A DNA stretch of 64,000 bases from Vogesella indigofera (GTDB lineage: Bacteria; Pseudomonadota; Gammaproteobacteria; Burkholderiales; Chromobacteriaceae), in the NCBI RefSeq assembly GCF_003633895.1, contig NZ_RBID01000015.1, positions 310,001-374,000 on the forward strand. Direction: 5' to 3'. Position 1 is the stretch's first letter. Each line of letters starts with the position of its first letter. Below, in pieces: positions 1 through 9,007 of the stretch. A model generated the notes under the pieces. The model searched no databases. It had not been told where the DNA came from and was given only the letters and a program-made list of their open reading frames with translations. Both the position numbers and the translations under genes were made by a program.

Positions 1-535
1 GGTAGTCCTGCAGCGGCTTGACCTCCGCATTGAGGCTGCCGAACAGGAAGCCGCGGTAGTTCTCGAAGCGCGCCACCTTCTTCAGGTCGTGCGAGCCTTC
101 CTTGTTGAAGCAGTCCGGATAGCCGGCGTCTTCCGGATCCTTCACCTTCAGCAGCTTGCCGCTGTTGTTGAAGGTCCAGCCGTGGAACGGGCAGGTATAG
201 GTCGCCTTGTTGCCGCGCTTGTGGCGGCACAGCGTCGCGCCGCGGTGGGTACAGGCGTTGACGAAGGCGTTCAGCTCACCCTGGCGGTTGCGCGCGATGA
301 AGATCGGCTGGCGCCCCATATTGGTGGTGTAGTAGTCGTTGTTGTTCGGGATCTGGCTCTCGTGCGCGAGATAGATCCAGTTGCCTTCGAAGATGTGCTT
401 CATCTCGAGTTCGAACAGCGCTTCGTCGGTGAACACGCTGCGGTGCAGGCGGTAGTCACCGGTCTGCGGGTTCTCGATCAGGTAGTCGTCCAGCTGCCGC
501 AGCTTCGGCGTGGCATCGGGATGGATGGGGATCAT
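1..535 (-). CDS. benA: Benzoate 1,2-dioxygenase large (alpha) subunit, partial
   Basis: N-terminal 178 residues of a Rieske non-heme iron oxygenase alpha subunit; the C-terminal part lies beyond position 1. With BenB and the BenC reductase it converts benzoate to the cis-diol that BenD turns into catechol. The Rieske [2Fe-2S] motif is visible as Cys95-x-His97 and Cys115-x2-His118 with the 17-residue spacing typical of the family, followed by Gly-Trp. The start ([10 protein letters not shown]) has a GGAG sequence just upstream. It is the last visible gene of a catB-catC-catA-benA transcription unit on the minus strand. Benzoate rather than another aromatic acid is inferred from overall resemblance to BenA and from the adjacent catechol genes; the catalytic domain cannot be checked here. 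Confidence 0.88.
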   Translation of the reverse strand, partial: MIPIHPDATPKLRQLDDYLIENPQTGDYRLHRSVFTDEALFELEMKHIFEGNWIYLAHESQIPNNNDYYTTNMGRQPIFIARNRQGELNAFVNACTHRGATLCRHKRGNKATYTCPFHGWTFNNSGKLLKVKDPEDAGYPDCFNKEGSHDLKKVARFENYRGFLFGSLNAEVKPLQDY

Positions 536-610
536 TTCCGTACTCCTCGGTCTGGTCAGACGGATCACGCCTGGCGTGATCCGTCCCTGTGGCTTGATGC
601 CCGGTATCGA

Positions 611-1531
611 TCAGGCGCTGGCGCGCTGGCGCTCGACGATGCTGCTCGGTACGACGGCCGTCTCACCGTAGAGGTGGAAATCGAAATCGATGGCGGCGAA
701 CGGCTTGTTCAGCTGTTTCTGGTCCAGCTCGGCCGGATCGCTGATGCGGGTCACCGACGGCACCAGTCCTTCGCGACTGGCAAAGGCGAAGTCGTCCCAG
801 CAGTACTCGTCACCCTCGATGTTGATCTGGGTGGTCAGCTTGCGATGATCGGCCGCCGACACGAAGAAGTGGATGTGCGCGGGGCGACGGCCGTGGCGGC
901 CCAGCTGCGTCAGCAGGCGCTGGGTGGTGCCTTCCGGCGGACAGCCGTAGCCCATCGGCACGATGCTGCGGAACTGGTAACGACCCTGCTCATCGGTGAT
1001 GATGGTGCGACGCAGGTTGAAGTGGGACTGGCTCTTGTCGAAGAAGGAGTAGTTGCCCATCAGGTTGGCGTGCCACACCTCCACCTGCGCCCCCGGCAGC
1101 GGCTTGCCGTCGGCACCGTAGACGGTGCCCTGCATGAACAGCACTTCACCCTGCTCGGACTCGGTGCCATCGTCCAGACGGGCAAAACCGGTGCTCTTCG
1201 GCGCGCCGGCCACGTACAGCGGGCCTTCGATGGTGCGCGGCGTGCCGCCGTTCAGGCCGGCGCGGGCCTCGGCCTCATCCTGGCGAATGTCGATGAAACG
1301 CTCCAGGCCGATACCTGGGGCCAGCAGGCCCAGCTCGTGGGTGGCACCGGCTTCGGCAAAGTACTCCAGGCCTTTCCAGATTTCGCTCGGGGTGAGGTCC
1401 AGGTCCTCGATCGCCTTGAACAGGTCGCTGGTCAGGCGCACGACCACTTGCTGGACCCGTGGATTCACGTCGCCGGTAGCGGTATCGACGATGAAGCTTT
1501 TTACCAGGGCATCGATTTCTGCGTGATTCAT
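611..1531 (-). CDS. catA: Catechol 1,2-dioxygenase
   Basis: Intradiol ring-cleavage dioxygenase of 306 residues that opens catechol to cis,cis-muconate using non-heme Fe(III). The iron ligands are visible as Tyr161 (GNYSFF), Tyr195 (MGYGCPP), His219 and His221 (PAHIHFF), which match the Tyr/Tyr/His/His set of the family. The N-terminal ~100 residues form the helical dimerisation domain usual in catechol (not protocatechuate) dioxygenases. A GAGGAG Shine-Dalgarno sits 8 nt before the ATG. It lies 93 bp downstream of catC and 75 bp upstream of benA, all on the minus strand, so it is probably co-transcribed from the catB promoter. Confidence 0.97.
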   Translation of the reverse strand: MNHAEIDALVKSFIVDTATGDVNPRVQQVVVRLTSDLFKAIEDLDLTPSEIWKGLEYFAEAGATHELGLLAPGIGLERFIDIRQDEAEARAGLNGGTPRTIEGPLYVAGAPKSTGFARLDDGTESEQGEVLFMQGTVYGADGKPLPGAQVEVWHANLMGNYSFFDKSQSHFNLRRTIITDEQGRYQFRSIVPMGYGCPPEGTTQRLLTQLGRHGRRPAHIHFFVSAADHRKLTTQINIEGDEYCWDDFAFASREGLVPSVTRISDPAELDQKQLNKPFAAIDFDFHLYGETAVVPSSIVERQRASA

Positions 1532-1624
1532 GTCTAAGACTCCTCTGTAGTGCTGTTGTGTTGTGACTCGGGGGTTGCGGTTGACGCGGGTTTACGGCTC
1601 AGGCCTTCTGCGGGCCTTGTTCAT

Positions 1625-1915
1625 TCAACGGTCGTCGTCATGCACCGAAGACGGATGACGACACAGGGGCATGACCTGGATGGTCATGTACGGAAACAGT
1701 GGCAGCGTGGACAGCAGCTGATGCAGCTCCTCGACATCCGCCACGTCAAAAATGCTGACGTTCGAGTACTGGCCGGCGATGCGCCACAGATGGCGCCAGG
1801 TGCCGCTGCGCTGCAGCGCCTGCGCCTTGTCCTTCTCGACTTGCTTCAGGTTGGCCGCAACGCTGTCGGCCATGTCGTGAGGCAACTTGACGTCCATTCG
1901 TACGTGAAACAGCAT
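1625..1915 (-). CDS. catC: Muconolactone delta-isomerase
   Basis: Small protein of 96 residues, the usual length of CatC, which isomerises (+)-muconolactone to 3-oxoadipate enol-lactone. The N-terminus MLFHVRMDVKLP and the C-terminal half (LPLFPYMTIQVMPLCRHPS) are characteristic of the family, which forms a ferredoxin-like decamer in the cytoplasm. A GAGGAG ribosome-binding site lies 6 nt before the ATG. It sits between catB (upstream) and catA (downstream), the order seen in many catBCA operons. One copy of the dispersed GGTTGGCCGC motif (1849-1858) lies inside the gene. Confidence 0.97.
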   Translation of the reverse strand: MLFHVRMDVKLPHDMADSVAANLKQVEKDKAQALQRSGTWRHLWRIAGQYSNVSIFDVADVEELHQLLSTLPLFPYMTIQVMPLCRHPSSVHDDDR

Positions 1916-1957
1916 GATTTGCTCCTCTTCTGATTCGGGATAAGGTCAGCGACGGCG

Positions 1958-3067
1958 TTACTGGCGGCGCAGGCGGGCCAGCTTGTCGCGGTCGATGGTG
2001 ATGCCCAGCCCCGGCCCGCTCGGCACCTGCAGCATGAAGTCCCGGTACTGCAGCGGCTCGCACAGGATTTCCTCGGTCAGCAGCAGCGGCCCGAACAGCT
2101 CGGTGCCGTGGCTGAGCGAGGCAAAGGTGGAAAACAGGTGCGCCGAGGCGGCGGTGCCGACGGCACCTTCCAGCATGGTGCCGCCGTACAGGCCGATGCC
2201 CGCCAGCTGCGCCAGCTCGCCAACCAGTCGCGCCGGCAGCAGGCCGCCGGACTGCGCGATCTTGACCGCGAACACATCGGCGCCGGCCGACGCGGCCAGC
2301 TCAAAGGCGCTCTGCGGGCCGTGCAGGGCCTCGTCGGCCATCAGCGGCACGCTGAAACGGCTGGCCAGCCGCGCCAGCGACGCACGCTGCTCGGCGCGCA
2401 CCGGCTGCTCGATCAGGTCGATGCCGCCAGCCTCCAGTGCCGCGATGCCGGACACCGCGTCCAGCTCGCTCCACGCCTGGTTGACGTCGACGCGCACGCT
2501 GACCTCGTCACCGAGCGCCTTCTTGATCGCCAGCACGTGCGCCACATCGTCCTGCACGCTGCGCAGGCCGATCTTCAGCTTGAAGATGCGGTGCCGACGC
2601 TGCGCCAGCATCTGCTCGGCCTCGGCAATGTCGCGGGCGGTATCGCCGCTGGCCAGCGTCCATGCCACCGGCAAGGCGTCGCGCACCCGGCCGCCGAGCA
2701 ACTCGCTCAGCGGCATGCCCAGCCGCTTGGCCTGCGCATCCAGCAGCGCGGTTTCGATCGCGCATTTGGCAAAGCGGTTGCCCTGGATCGTCTTGCGGAT
2801 GCGGACCATCACCAGCGCCACCTTGGTCGCGTCCATGCCGACAATCTGCGGCGCGATATGGGTGTCGATATTGGCCTTGATGCTTTCCGGGCTTTCCTCG
2901 CCGTAGCTCAGGCCACCGATGGTGGTCGCCTCCCCCCAACCCTCGATGCCGTCATCGCAAAGGACGCGGATCAGGACCAGCGTTTGAGTGCTCATCGTGG
3001 CCACCGACAGCTTGTGAGGGCGTATGGTGGGCACGTCTGCGAGTATGGTTTCTATTGAGCGGATCAT
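1958..3067 (-). CDS. catB: Muconate cycloisomerase
   Basis: Member of the enolase superfamily (about 369 residues) that cyclises cis,cis-muconate to (+)-muconolactone with Mn/Mg. Visible are the Lys-x-Lys motif in FKLKIGLR, the metal ligands in DVNQAW, IEQPV and DEAL, and the capping N-terminal domain. I chose the ATG at 3067 (MIRSIETILADVPTIRPHKLS), which is the conserved family N-terminus, rather than an upstream in-frame TTG. It is the first gene of the catBCA-benA unit, divergent from catR, with two CatR-type operator sites in the 111-bp gap. Chloromuconate cycloisomerase is the alternative, but the catechol context favours CatB. Confidence 0.95.
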   Translation of the reverse strand: MIRSIETILADVPTIRPHKLSVATMSTQTLVLIRVLCDDGIEGWGEATTIGGLSYGEESPESIKANIDTHIAPQIVGMDATKVALVMVRIRKTIQGNRFAKCAIETALLDAQAKRLGMPLSELLGGRVRDALPVAWTLASGDTARDIAEAEQMLAQRRHRIFKLKIGLRSVQDDVAHVLAIKKALGDEVSVRVDVNQAWSELDAVSGIAALEAGGIDLIEQPVRAEQRASLARLASRFSVPLMADEALHGPQSAFELAASAGADVFAVKIAQSGGLLPARLVGELAQLAGIGLYGGTMLEGAVGTAASAHLFSTFASLSHGTELFGPLLLTEEILCEPLQYRDFMLQVPSGPGLGITIDRDKLARLRRQ

Positions 3068-3137
3068 GTTTTTTCGGTATAGAATTCGTGTTGGAAATTT
3101 CAAAATCAACAATACACGGCTAAAATTTCCGCGACCA

Positions 3138-3152
3138 ACACTGATTTAGTAT
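3138..3152. promoter_or_regulatory. CatR/BenM-type operator, distal site at catB-catR
   Basis: Imperfect dyad ACAC-N7-GTAT. The CatM/BenM subgroup of LysR regulators recognises ATAC-N7-GTAT. The 13 bases ACTGATTTAGTAT are repeated exactly in the symporter promoter near 6754-6766. Its centre is 22 bp from the next site, so two regulator dimers would sit on the same DNA face. Confidence 0.75.
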
Positions 3153-3159
3153 GTTTTTT

Positions 3160-3174
3160 ATACCCTGGAGGTAT
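3160..3174. promoter_or_regulatory. CatR/BenM-type operator overlapping the catR ribosome-binding site
   Basis: Perfect ATAC-N7-GTAT dyad. The N7 spacer and following G contain GGAGG (3167-3171), the Shine-Dalgarno of catR, 7 nt before the ATG at 3179. Regulator bound here would block catR transcription directly, consistent with LysR autorepression. Confidence 0.8.
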
Positions 3175-3178
3175 GAAG

Positions 3179-4084
3179 ATGGATTTGCGCCATTTGCGCT
3201 ATTTTGTGGTGGTCGCGGAGGAGGGAAACATCACCCGCGCCGCCGAACGCCTGCATATCGCGCAGCCGCCGCTGAGCCGGCAGATACAGCAGCTGGAAGA
3301 GGAGCTGGGGGTGCCCTTGCTGGTGCGCGGCTCGCGGCCGCTGACGCTGACCGAGGCCGGCCAGTTCTTCTATGCCCATGCCCGCCAGCTGCTGTCGCAG
3401 AGCCGCGAGCTGGAGGCGATGACGCGCCGTATCGGCACCATCGAGCGCAAGCTGTCGATCGGTTTTGTCGGCTCCACCCTGTACGGCATGCTGCCCAAGG
3501 TGATCCGCCGCTTTCGCAGCGAACAGAACACCACCGAGCTGACGCTGCACGAGATGACCTCGATGGAGCAGATCAGCGCGCTGAAGGAAGGCAAGATCGA
3601 CGTCGGCTTCGGCCGCATCCGCCACGAAGATCCCAATGTGCGCCGCATCGTGCTGCGCGAGGAACGGCTGGTCGCGGCGCTACCGTCGGGCCATGCGCTA
3701 ACCGACAGGCCGGTGATCAGCCTGCTGGATCTCGTCGACGACACGCTGATCGTGTTTCCGAAGGCACCGCGGCCGAGCTTTGCCGACCAGATACTGGCCT
3801 CGTTCCACGACCGCGGCCTGGAGCCGAAAAAGATCTACGAGGCCCGCGAACTGCAGGTCGCCATCGGCCTGGTGGCCGCCGGCGAAGGCGTCGCCATCGT
3901 GCCCGCCAGCGTGCAGGGGCTGAAGCGCGAGGACGTGTGCTACCTGCCGCTGCAGGACCACAACATGGTCTCCCCCATCATCCTCAGCACCCGGCTGCTG
4001 GATGAGTCGCGCGAGATCAAGCTGCTGATCGAGATGATCATCCGCATCTACGAAGAAGAGAAAATCGACTACATCCGCTACTGA
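3179..4084 (+). CDS. catR: LysR-family activator of the catechol regulon
   Basis: LysR-type transcriptional regulator of about 301 residues. The N-terminal winged helix-turn-helix ([20 protein letters not shown], then [18 protein letters not shown]) is the form found in CatR/CatM/BenM proteins, followed by the effector-binding domain that normally senses cis,cis-muconate (and benzoate in BenM). I chose the ATG at 3179 because GGAGG lies 7 nt before it; an ATG at 3173 is only 1 nt from the same GGAGG. It is divergent from catB, and its 3' end overlaps that of the convergent MCP gene by 7 bp. Paired ATAC-N7-GTAT sites at three promoters in the window suggest it controls cat/ben, the symporter and pcaIJFD. 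Confidence 0.92.
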   Translation: MDLRHLRYFVVVAEEGNITRAAERLHIAQPPLSRQIQQLEEELGVPLLVRGSRPLTLTEAGQFFYAHARQLLSQSRELEAMTRRIGTIERKLSIGFVGSTLYGMLPKVIRRFRSEQNTTELTLHEMTSMEQISALKEGKIDVGFGRIRHEDPNVRRIVLREERLVAALPSGHALTDRPVISLLDLVDDTLIVFPKAPRPSFADQILASFHDRGLEPKKIYEARELQVAIGLVAAGEGVAIVPASVQGLKREDVCYLPLQDHNMVSPIILSTRLLDESREIKLLIEMIIRIYEEEKIDYIRY

Positions 4085-5094
4085 GTCACGGCGCCGGCCG
4101 GCGTGACCGCGGCCTGTGCCGGCGACAGGCGGTCGCGCAGCCGCACCGACGACTGCTGCCACGCCTGCACCCCACCCTGCAGCGCCTCACCCAGGCGGCG
4201 CTGCTGCTGCAAGGAGGCGATGATGCCCTGCACGATCTCGACCCGCAGCGCCGCGTCGCGGATGAGCTGCTGCATCGCCGCCTGCGCCTCGTCGGCGAGG
4301 CTGCGCCCGGCCTGGGCATGGCCGCGCGCCAGCGCCACGCCGTCTTCGGCCGCCCCCGCCGCCTGACTGAGGTTGCCGGCGATGTTGCCGATCTCGTCGC
4401 TGGCCGCGGCGGCGCGCTCGGACAGGCGGCGCACCTCGTCCGCCACCACGGCAAAACCGCGCCCGTACTCGCCGGCGCGCGCCGCCTCGATCGCCGCGTT
4501 CAGCGCCAGCAGATTGGTCTGCTTGGCAATGTCCTGGATGCTGTCCACGATGCGGCCGATGCGCTGCGACTGCGCCGACAATTGCTGAAACACCTCGGCA
4601 CTATGTTCGGTGTGCGCCGCCAGCGCATCGATCTGCTGCGTCGCCTCGGCCAGCGCCCGCGCGCTGCCGGCGACCAGGCTGCCGGACGAGCTGGCCACGC
4701 TGCTCGCCCGCGCCATGTCGTGCCAGGACTGTTCTTGCAGCGCGGACAGCTGCGCCGCATCGTCGGCCAGCTTGCCGGCCGCGTCGTCCGGCAGTACAAC
4801 CGGTGGCGGCGGTGCGGAACGATCGGGCGCGACGGCAGGCGGCGGCGCCTCCGTCCGGAAGCGCAGCGCCGGCAAGGTCAGCGCTACCGGCGGTACTGCC
4901 GCCTCGGCCGCCTGCTGCTGCCGTTCAGCGCGCTGTTGCCAGCAACCCTGCAGCCATTGCGCCAGCGCCAGTGCGCCGGCCAGCAGCAGCGCGCCGCGCG
5001 CGATGCCATCCCCGACCCAGAACTGCGCCCCCACGCACAGCAGCAACTGCAGTGCCGGCCAGACGCGCAGATAAGTCGCGCTCCATCTTTCCAT
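4078..5094 (-). CDS. Methyl-accepting chemotaxis protein without a periplasmic sensor domain
   Basis: Chemoreceptor of about 338 residues. The cytoplasmic hairpin tip [20 protein letters not shown] followed by [19 protein letters not shown] is the conserved CheA/CheW contact region. The N-terminus has two closely spaced hydrophobic segments (roughly residues 9-30 and 35-52) with no room for a periplasmic ligand-binding domain, and I see no HAMP domain or C-terminal CheR/CheB pentapeptide. The start is the ATG after GGGAGGG. It follows the aromatic-acid symporter gene on the same strand, separated by a perfect palindrome, so it may report aromatic-acid uptake. Its signal is unknown. Confidence 0.88.
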   Translation of the reverse strand: MERWSATYLRVWPALQLLLCVGAQFWVGDGIARGALLLAGALALAQWLQGCWQQRAERQQQAAEAAVPPVALTLPALRFRTEAPPPAVAPDRSAPPPPVVLPDDAAGKLADDAAQLSALQEQSWHDMARASSVASSSGSLVAGSARALAEATQQIDALAAHTEHSAEVFQQLSAQSQRIGRIVDSIQDIAKQTNLLALNAAIEAARAGEYGRGFAVVADEVRRLSERAAAASDEIGNIAGNLSQAAGAAEDGVALARGHAQAGRSLADEAQAAMQQLIRDAALRVEIVQGIIASLQQQRRLGEALQGGVQAWQQSSVRLRDRLSPAQAAVTPAGAVTQ

Positions 5095-5153
5095 CGTGAT
5101 CCCTCCCTTGCCTGTCGATTGCGAAGCCGCGGCGGCGGGCGCCAGCCGGGAAT

Positions 5154-5193
5154 GCCACACGCTCGCGGCCAACGTTGGCCGCGAGCGCGTGGC
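5154..5193. terminator. Long palindrome containing paired GCGGCCAAC motif
   Basis: Nearly perfect 40-bp inverted repeat with one mismatched pair, centred on AACGTT and including the 18-bp palindrome GCGGCCAACGTTGGCCGC (5165-5182). It lies between the symporter and MCP genes, probably as a hairpin that ends or attenuates symporter transcription. It has no T-tract. It is one of the paired forms of the dispersed motif. Confidence 0.6.
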
Positions 5194-5236
5194 AAGCATC
5201 CAGCCGGCGGCGATTCGCGCCACCCGCGGCGATGAC

Positions 5237-6610
5237 TCAGCTGGCGGAACGCGCCAGCGCCCCGGCGGCAGCCGCCGCCGGCCGCGCCATCTTGAGCGAC
5301 AGCAGCCACAGTGCCAGCATCGCCAGCGCCGCCGGGATCGCCAGCAGCACCACGATCTGGCTGAACGGCAGCTTCATCGACAGCAGCACGCCGCCCAGCA
5401 ACGCCCCGGCGATACCGCCAAAGCGGCCGATGCCCAGCATCCACGCCATGCCGGTGGCGCGCGCGGCGGTCGGATAGATCGGCGCCGCCAGTGCCGGCAG
5501 CGACGCCTGGGCACCGGTCACCATCACCCCGGCCAGGAAGATCAGCACCGCAAACACGGCCACGTTCTCCATGCTCTGCCCGACCGCGATCAGCAGCAGC
5601 GCCGCCAGCACGTAGACAACACTCAGCACCCGCCCCGGATTGAACTTGTCCATCAGCACCCCGCTCACCAGGGTGCCGATGCCGCCGCCCAGCGGGAAGA
5701 TCGCGGTCAGCAATGCCGCTTTTTCGATGGAGAAACCGGCATCTTTCATCATCAGCGGCATCCAGCTGGTCAGCAGGTAGAAAATCAGCAGCCCCATGAA
5801 GTAGGTGATCCACAGCATCAGCGTGCCCAGCACATAGGAGCGCGACAGGATCAGGCGCAGCGAGGAGTCGCCGGACTTGGCCGGTGCTTCGGCCAGCACG
5901 AAGCGCTCGACATGGCCCAGATCGCAGCGGCAGATGCGCTCCAGCACCGCACGGATGCGGGGCAGCGGATAGCCGCGCGCGGTCATGTAGGACACCGACT
6001 CCGGCAGCGAGCGGATCAGGAACGGCAACAGCAGCAGGGGCAGCACACCGCCGAGGATGAAGATGCCCTGCCAGCCGTAATGCGGAATCAGCCACGCCGC
6101 CACGAAACCGCCCGCCGCCGCCCCCAGCGGAAAGCCGACATAGACGGTATTGATCACCAACGAGCGGCAGCGCGCCGGCGCCAGCTCCGCCATCAGCGTC
6201 ACCGCATTGGGCATCGCCGCGCCGAGACCCAGCCCGGTCAGGAAGCGGATCAGGGCCAGGCTGGGGATGTCATAGGCCAGCGCGGTCAGCAGGCTGAACA
6301 GCGCAAAAAACACGGTCGCCACGATCAGCGTCACCTTGCGGCCAAAGCGGTCGGCACAGGGGCCGGCGGCCAGCGCGCCAAACGCCAGCCCGAACAGCGC
6401 GGCGCTCAACGCCGGCGCCAGTGCGGAACGCTCGATGCCCCACTCGGCCACCAGCAGCGGTGCGATATAGCCGACGGCGGCGGTATCCAGCCCGTCCAGT
6501 GCGAGGATGGAAAAACAGAAAAACAAAACCAGCTTCTGATAGCCGGACAATCCCTGCTCGTTGATCAATGTCTGCACATTGACCGTTTTCTTGATACGTT
6601 CCTGACTCAT
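5237..6610 (-). CDS. Aromatic-acid:H+ symporter, MFS (BenK/PcaK type)
   Basis: Twelve-helix major facilitator of 457 residues, inner membrane. The first helix carries [16 protein letters not shown], the DGxD signature of the aromatic acid:H+ symporter family, and the loop after helix 2 has the MFS motif [11 protein letters not shown] chose the ATG at 6610 ([16 protein letters not shown]), which has GGAGAG upstream; the open frame extends further upstream but without a ribosome-binding site. Two perfect ATAC-N7-GTAT sites lie 142-177 bp upstream, so it should be induced with the cat genes. Benzoate or muconate are the likely substrates by context; sequence alone does not distinguish them from 4-hydroxybenzoate. 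Confidence 0.9.
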   Translation of the reverse strand: MSQERIKKTVNVQTLINEQGLSGYQKLVLFFCFSILALDGLDTAAVGYIAPLLVAEWGIERSALAPALSAALFGLAFGALAAGPCADRFGRKVTLIVATVFFALFSLLTALAYDIPSLALIRFLTGLGLGAAMPNAVTLMAELAPARCRSLVINTVYVGFPLGAAAGGFVAAWLIPHYGWQGIFILGGVLPLLLLPFLIRSLPESVSYMTARGYPLPRIRAVLERICRCDLGHVERFVLAEAPAKSGDSSLRLILSRSYVLGTLMLWITYFMGLLIFYLLTSWMPLMMKDAGFSIEKAALLTAIFPLGGGIGTLVSGVLMDKFNPGRVLSVVYVLAALLLIAVGQSMENVAVFAVLIFLAGVMVTGAQASLPALAAPIYPTAARATGMAWMLGIGRFGGIAGALLGGVLLSMKLPFSQIVVLLAIPAALAMLALWLLSLKMARPAAAAAGALARSAS

Positions 6611-6751
6611 GACTCTCTCCGCGTGTAATGACACCAGACTGACGTGGCCGGAAAATCTCTTGCCGGATTTCTCCGCCACTTGAATAACCGGCACACCAAA
6701 GCGGTGCCCGATATAGGAAATCATGCTGCGGTCAAATAAAAACGGCGTCTA

Positions 6752-6766
6752 ATACTGATTTAGTAT
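6752..6766. promoter_or_regulatory. CatR/BenM-type operator, proximal site of the symporter promoter
   Basis: Perfect ATAC-TGATTTA-GTAT dyad. The spacer and right half are identical to the distal catB-catR site. Centre-to-centre distance to the next perfect site is 21 bp. Confidence 0.8.
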
Positions 6767-6772
6767 CCGATA

Positions 6773-6787
6773 ATACTCGCGCAGTAT
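6773..6787. promoter_or_regulatory. CatR/BenM-type operator, distal site of the symporter promoter
   Basis: Perfect ATAC-TCGCGCA-GTAT dyad. With the site at 6752-6766 it forms the tandem arrangement expected for a LysR tetramer (recognition site plus activation site). Confidence 0.8.
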
Positions 6788-6834
6788 TCACGCTAACGCG
6801 GCCGCCAATAAAACAAAATGAAAACAATAGACGT

Positions 6835-6880
6835 GTTTATTCGCCACTTTTATTTGAACAAATAAAAATGGCGAATAAAC
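6835..6880. terminator. 46-bp near-perfect hairpin after pcaD
   Basis: Arms GTTTATTCGCCA (6835-6846) and TGGCGAATAAAC (6869-6880) enclose a second perfect arm pair TTTTATTTG / CAAATAAAA, with one C/A bulge between them and a 2-nt loop. It lies 47 bp past the pcaD stop and upstream of the symporter promoter. It could end pcaIJFD transcription or insulate the two units, though no T-run follows. The 317-bp gap 6611-6927 otherwise holds only the operator pair and the symporter leader. Confidence 0.6.
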
Positions 6881-6927
6881 ACGGAACGGTTAACGGGCGG
6901 GGGGACCGGCCGGCCGCCGGCTCAGGG

Positions 6928-7707
6928 TCAGGCGTTCAGGAAGCGCAGCAGTACGTTGTTGAACGCCGCGGCGGCCTCGATGGAGGACAGGTGCGAGGCC
7001 AGCAGGTCGACGCGCTGCGCACCCACGATCTGGCCGGCGATGAAGTCGGCATCAGCCGGCGTCGTGACTGGGTCTTGCAGGCCGGCCACCACCAGCGTCG
7101 GCAGCGTGATGCCGGCGATGGCGGCGCCCAGGTCGGCCGTCGCCAGCGCATCGCAACAGGCGGCGTAACCCGCCGCGTCACACTCCGCCAGCTGCCGCAG
7201 CAGGCCGGCCACCGCCGTCGCCTCGGCGGCGATATAGTCGGCGGTGAACCAGCGTGCAGCGGCGCCGGCGGCGACCTCGGCCATGCCGCTCTGCCGCACC
7301 AGCGCCGCGCGGCTGTCCCACGCCTGCTGACTGCCGATGCGCGCCGCGGTATTGCACAACACCAGCTTGTGCAGGCGCTGCGGCGCGTGCACGCCCAGCC
7401 ACTGCCCGGTCAGGCCGCCCATCGAGATGCCGCAAAAATGCACGCGCTCGATATCCAGCGCGTCCAGCAGCGCCAGCACGTCCCCGCCCAGCTGCGCGAT
7501 GTCGCAAGGGCCGCTGCCCAGCGTGGAGCCGCCGTGGCCACGGGTATCGTAGCGCAGCAGGCGGAAATGCTGGCCCAGCGCCGCCAGCTGCGGCTGCCAC
7601 ATGTCCAGGGTGGTGCCCAGCGAGTTGGACAGCAGCAGTACCGGTGCGCCGGCCGCGCCGTCGAGGCGGTAGTGCAGGCGCCGGCCGTCAAGATCGAGAT
7701 AAGGCAA
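6928..7707 (-). CDS. pcaD: 3-oxoadipate enol-lactonase
   Basis: Alpha/beta hydrolase of 259 residues that hydrolyses 3-oxoadipate enol-lactone to 3-oxoadipate. The nucleophile elbow is GISMGG, the acid lies in VAGLQDPVT, and the catalytic His in LASHLSSIEAA; the oxyanion strand is LLLSNSLGT. The start is a TTG at 7707 (LPYLDLDGRRLHYRLDG): GGAG lies 7 nt upstream and the domain begins here, whereas the upstream extension of the frame is not homologous. It is the last gene of pcaI-pcaJ-pcaF-pcaD. The catD name would also fit. Confidence 0.93.
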   Translation of the reverse strand: MPYLDLDGRRLHYRLDGAAGAPVLLLSNSLGTTLDMWQPQLAALGQHFRLLRYDTRGHGGSTLGSGPCDIAQLGGDVLALLDALDIERVHFCGISMGGLTGQWLGVHAPQRLHKLVLCNTAARIGSQQAWDSRAALVRQSGMAEVAAGAAARWFTADYIAAEATAVAGLLRQLAECDAAGYAACCDALATADLGAAIAGITLPTLVVAGLQDPVTTPADADFIAGQIVGAQRVDLLASHLSSIEAAAAFNNVLLRFLNA

Positions 7708-7739
7708 GATGATGCTCCGGATAGCGGCCCCGCCGGGCT

Positions 7740-7771
7740 GCGGCCAACCCTGGTGCCCCAAGGTTGGCCGC
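7740..7771. repeat. Inverted pair of the GCGGCCAACC motif
   Basis: GCGGCCAACC (7740-7749) and GGTTGGCCGC (7762-7771) face each other across 12 bp between pcaF and pcaD. The pair can form a GC-rich hairpin. As both genes should be on one transcript, it may tune pcaD expression rather than terminate. Confidence 0.8.
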
Positions 7772-7793
7772 AATAGCGGGCGGGGCCGGTGGA

Positions 7794-8996
7794 TTAAACG
7801 CGTTCGATGATCAGCGCGATGCCCTGCCCCACGCCGATGCACATGGTGCACAGCGCGTAACGGCCGCCGCTGCGCGCCAGCTGATAGGCGGCGGTGGTCA
7901 CCAGCCGTGCGCCGGAGGCGCCCAGCGGGTGGCCGATGGCGATGGCACCGCCGTTGGGGTTGACGCGCACGTCGTCGTCGGCGAGGCCGAGGTCACGCGT
8001 GACCGCCAGCGCCTGCGCGGCGAAAGCCTCGTTCAGCTCGATCAGGTCGATCTGGTCCAGGCGCAGCCCGGCCAGCGCCAGCACCTTGCGCACCGCCGGC
8101 GCCGGGCCGAAGCCCATGATGCGCGGTGCCACACCGGCGGTCGCCATCGCCACGATGCGCGCGCGCGGGGTCAGCCCGTAGCGCGCTGCCGTCGCGGCAT
8201 TGGCCAGCAGCAGCGCGCAGGCGCCGTCGTTGACGCCGGAGGCATTGCCGGCGGTCACCGAGCCATCGGCGCGCACCACGCCCTTGAGCCGGGCCAGCGC
8301 GTCCAGCGTGGTGGCGCGCGGATGCTCGTCCTTGGCGAAGACGACCGGATCGCCCTTCTTCTGCGCGATGCTGACCGCGATCAGCTCGTCGGCGAAGCGA
8401 CCGCACTCGTGGGCGGCGGCGTAGCGCTGCTGGCTGCGCAGCGCGAAGGCGTCCTGGTCGGCACGGCTGATGTTGAAATCGGTGGCCACGTTCTCGGCGG
8501 TTTCCGGCATCGAATCGACGCCGTACTGCGCCTTCATCAGCGGGTTGACCAGCCGCCAGCCTATGGTGGTGTCCTCGAGCTTCATATTGCGCGAGAAGGC
8601 GCTATCGGCCTTGCCCATCACGAACGGCGCGCGGCTCATGCTCTCCACGCCGCCGGCGATCAGCAGCCCGGTCTCGCCACTCTTGATCGCGCGCGCGGCG
8701 ATGCCGATGGCGTCGAGGCTGGAGCCGCACAGGCGGTTGACGGTGGTGCCCGCCACTTCCGGCGGCAGGCCGGCCAGCAAGCTGGACATGCGTGCCACGT
8801 TGCGGTTGTCTTCGCCGGCCTGGTTGGCGCAGCCGTAGATCACGTCGTCGATGGCGCCCCAATCGACGCCGGGGTTGCGCGCCATCAGCGCCTTGAGCGG
8901 CAAGGCGCCCAGGTCGTCGGCGCGCATGCCGGACAGGGTGCCGCCGTAGCGGCCGAACGGGGTGCGGATGGCATCACAGATGTAGGCATGTTCCAT
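7794..8996 (-). CDS. pcaF: 3-oxoadipyl-CoA thiolase
   Basis: Thiolase of 400 residues, the usual PcaF length. It cleaves 3-oxoadipyl-CoA with CoA to succinyl-CoA and acetyl-CoA. The acyl-accepting Cys lies in [13 protein letters not shown], the His in [11 protein letters not shown], and the second Cys in [11 protein letters not shown]. The start [19 protein letters not shown] has an AAGGGG ribosome-binding site 6 nt upstream; an ATG two codons earlier abuts that site. It is preceded by pcaJ with an 11-bp gap. A general acetyl-CoA acetyltransferase is possible in principle, but length and operon context point to PcaF. Confidence 0.95.
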   Translation of the reverse strand: MEHAYICDAIRTPFGRYGGTLSGMRADDLGALPLKALMARNPGVDWGAIDDVIYGCANQAGEDNRNVARMSSLLAGLPPEVAGTTVNRLCGSSLDAIGIAARAIKSGETGLLIAGGVESMSRAPFVMGKADSAFSRNMKLEDTTIGWRLVNPLMKAQYGVDSMPETAENVATDFNISRADQDAFALRSQQRYAAAHECGRFADELIAVSIAQKKGDPVVFAKDEHPRATTLDALARLKGVVRADGSVTAGNASGVNDGACALLLANAATAARYGLTPRARIVAMATAGVAPRIMGFGPAPAVRKVLALAGLRLDQIDLIELNEAFAAQALAVTRDLGLADDDVRVNPNGGAIAIGHPLGASGARLVTTAAYQLARSGGRYALCTMCIGVGQGIALIIERV

Positions 8997-9007
8997 GGTC
9001 ATCCCCT

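Noticed and set aside
5096-6628. A 510-codon plus-strand frame opposite the aromatic-acid symporter
   Set aside because: Gln/Arg/His-rich translation typical of an antisense shadow; the minus-strand symporter explains the region.
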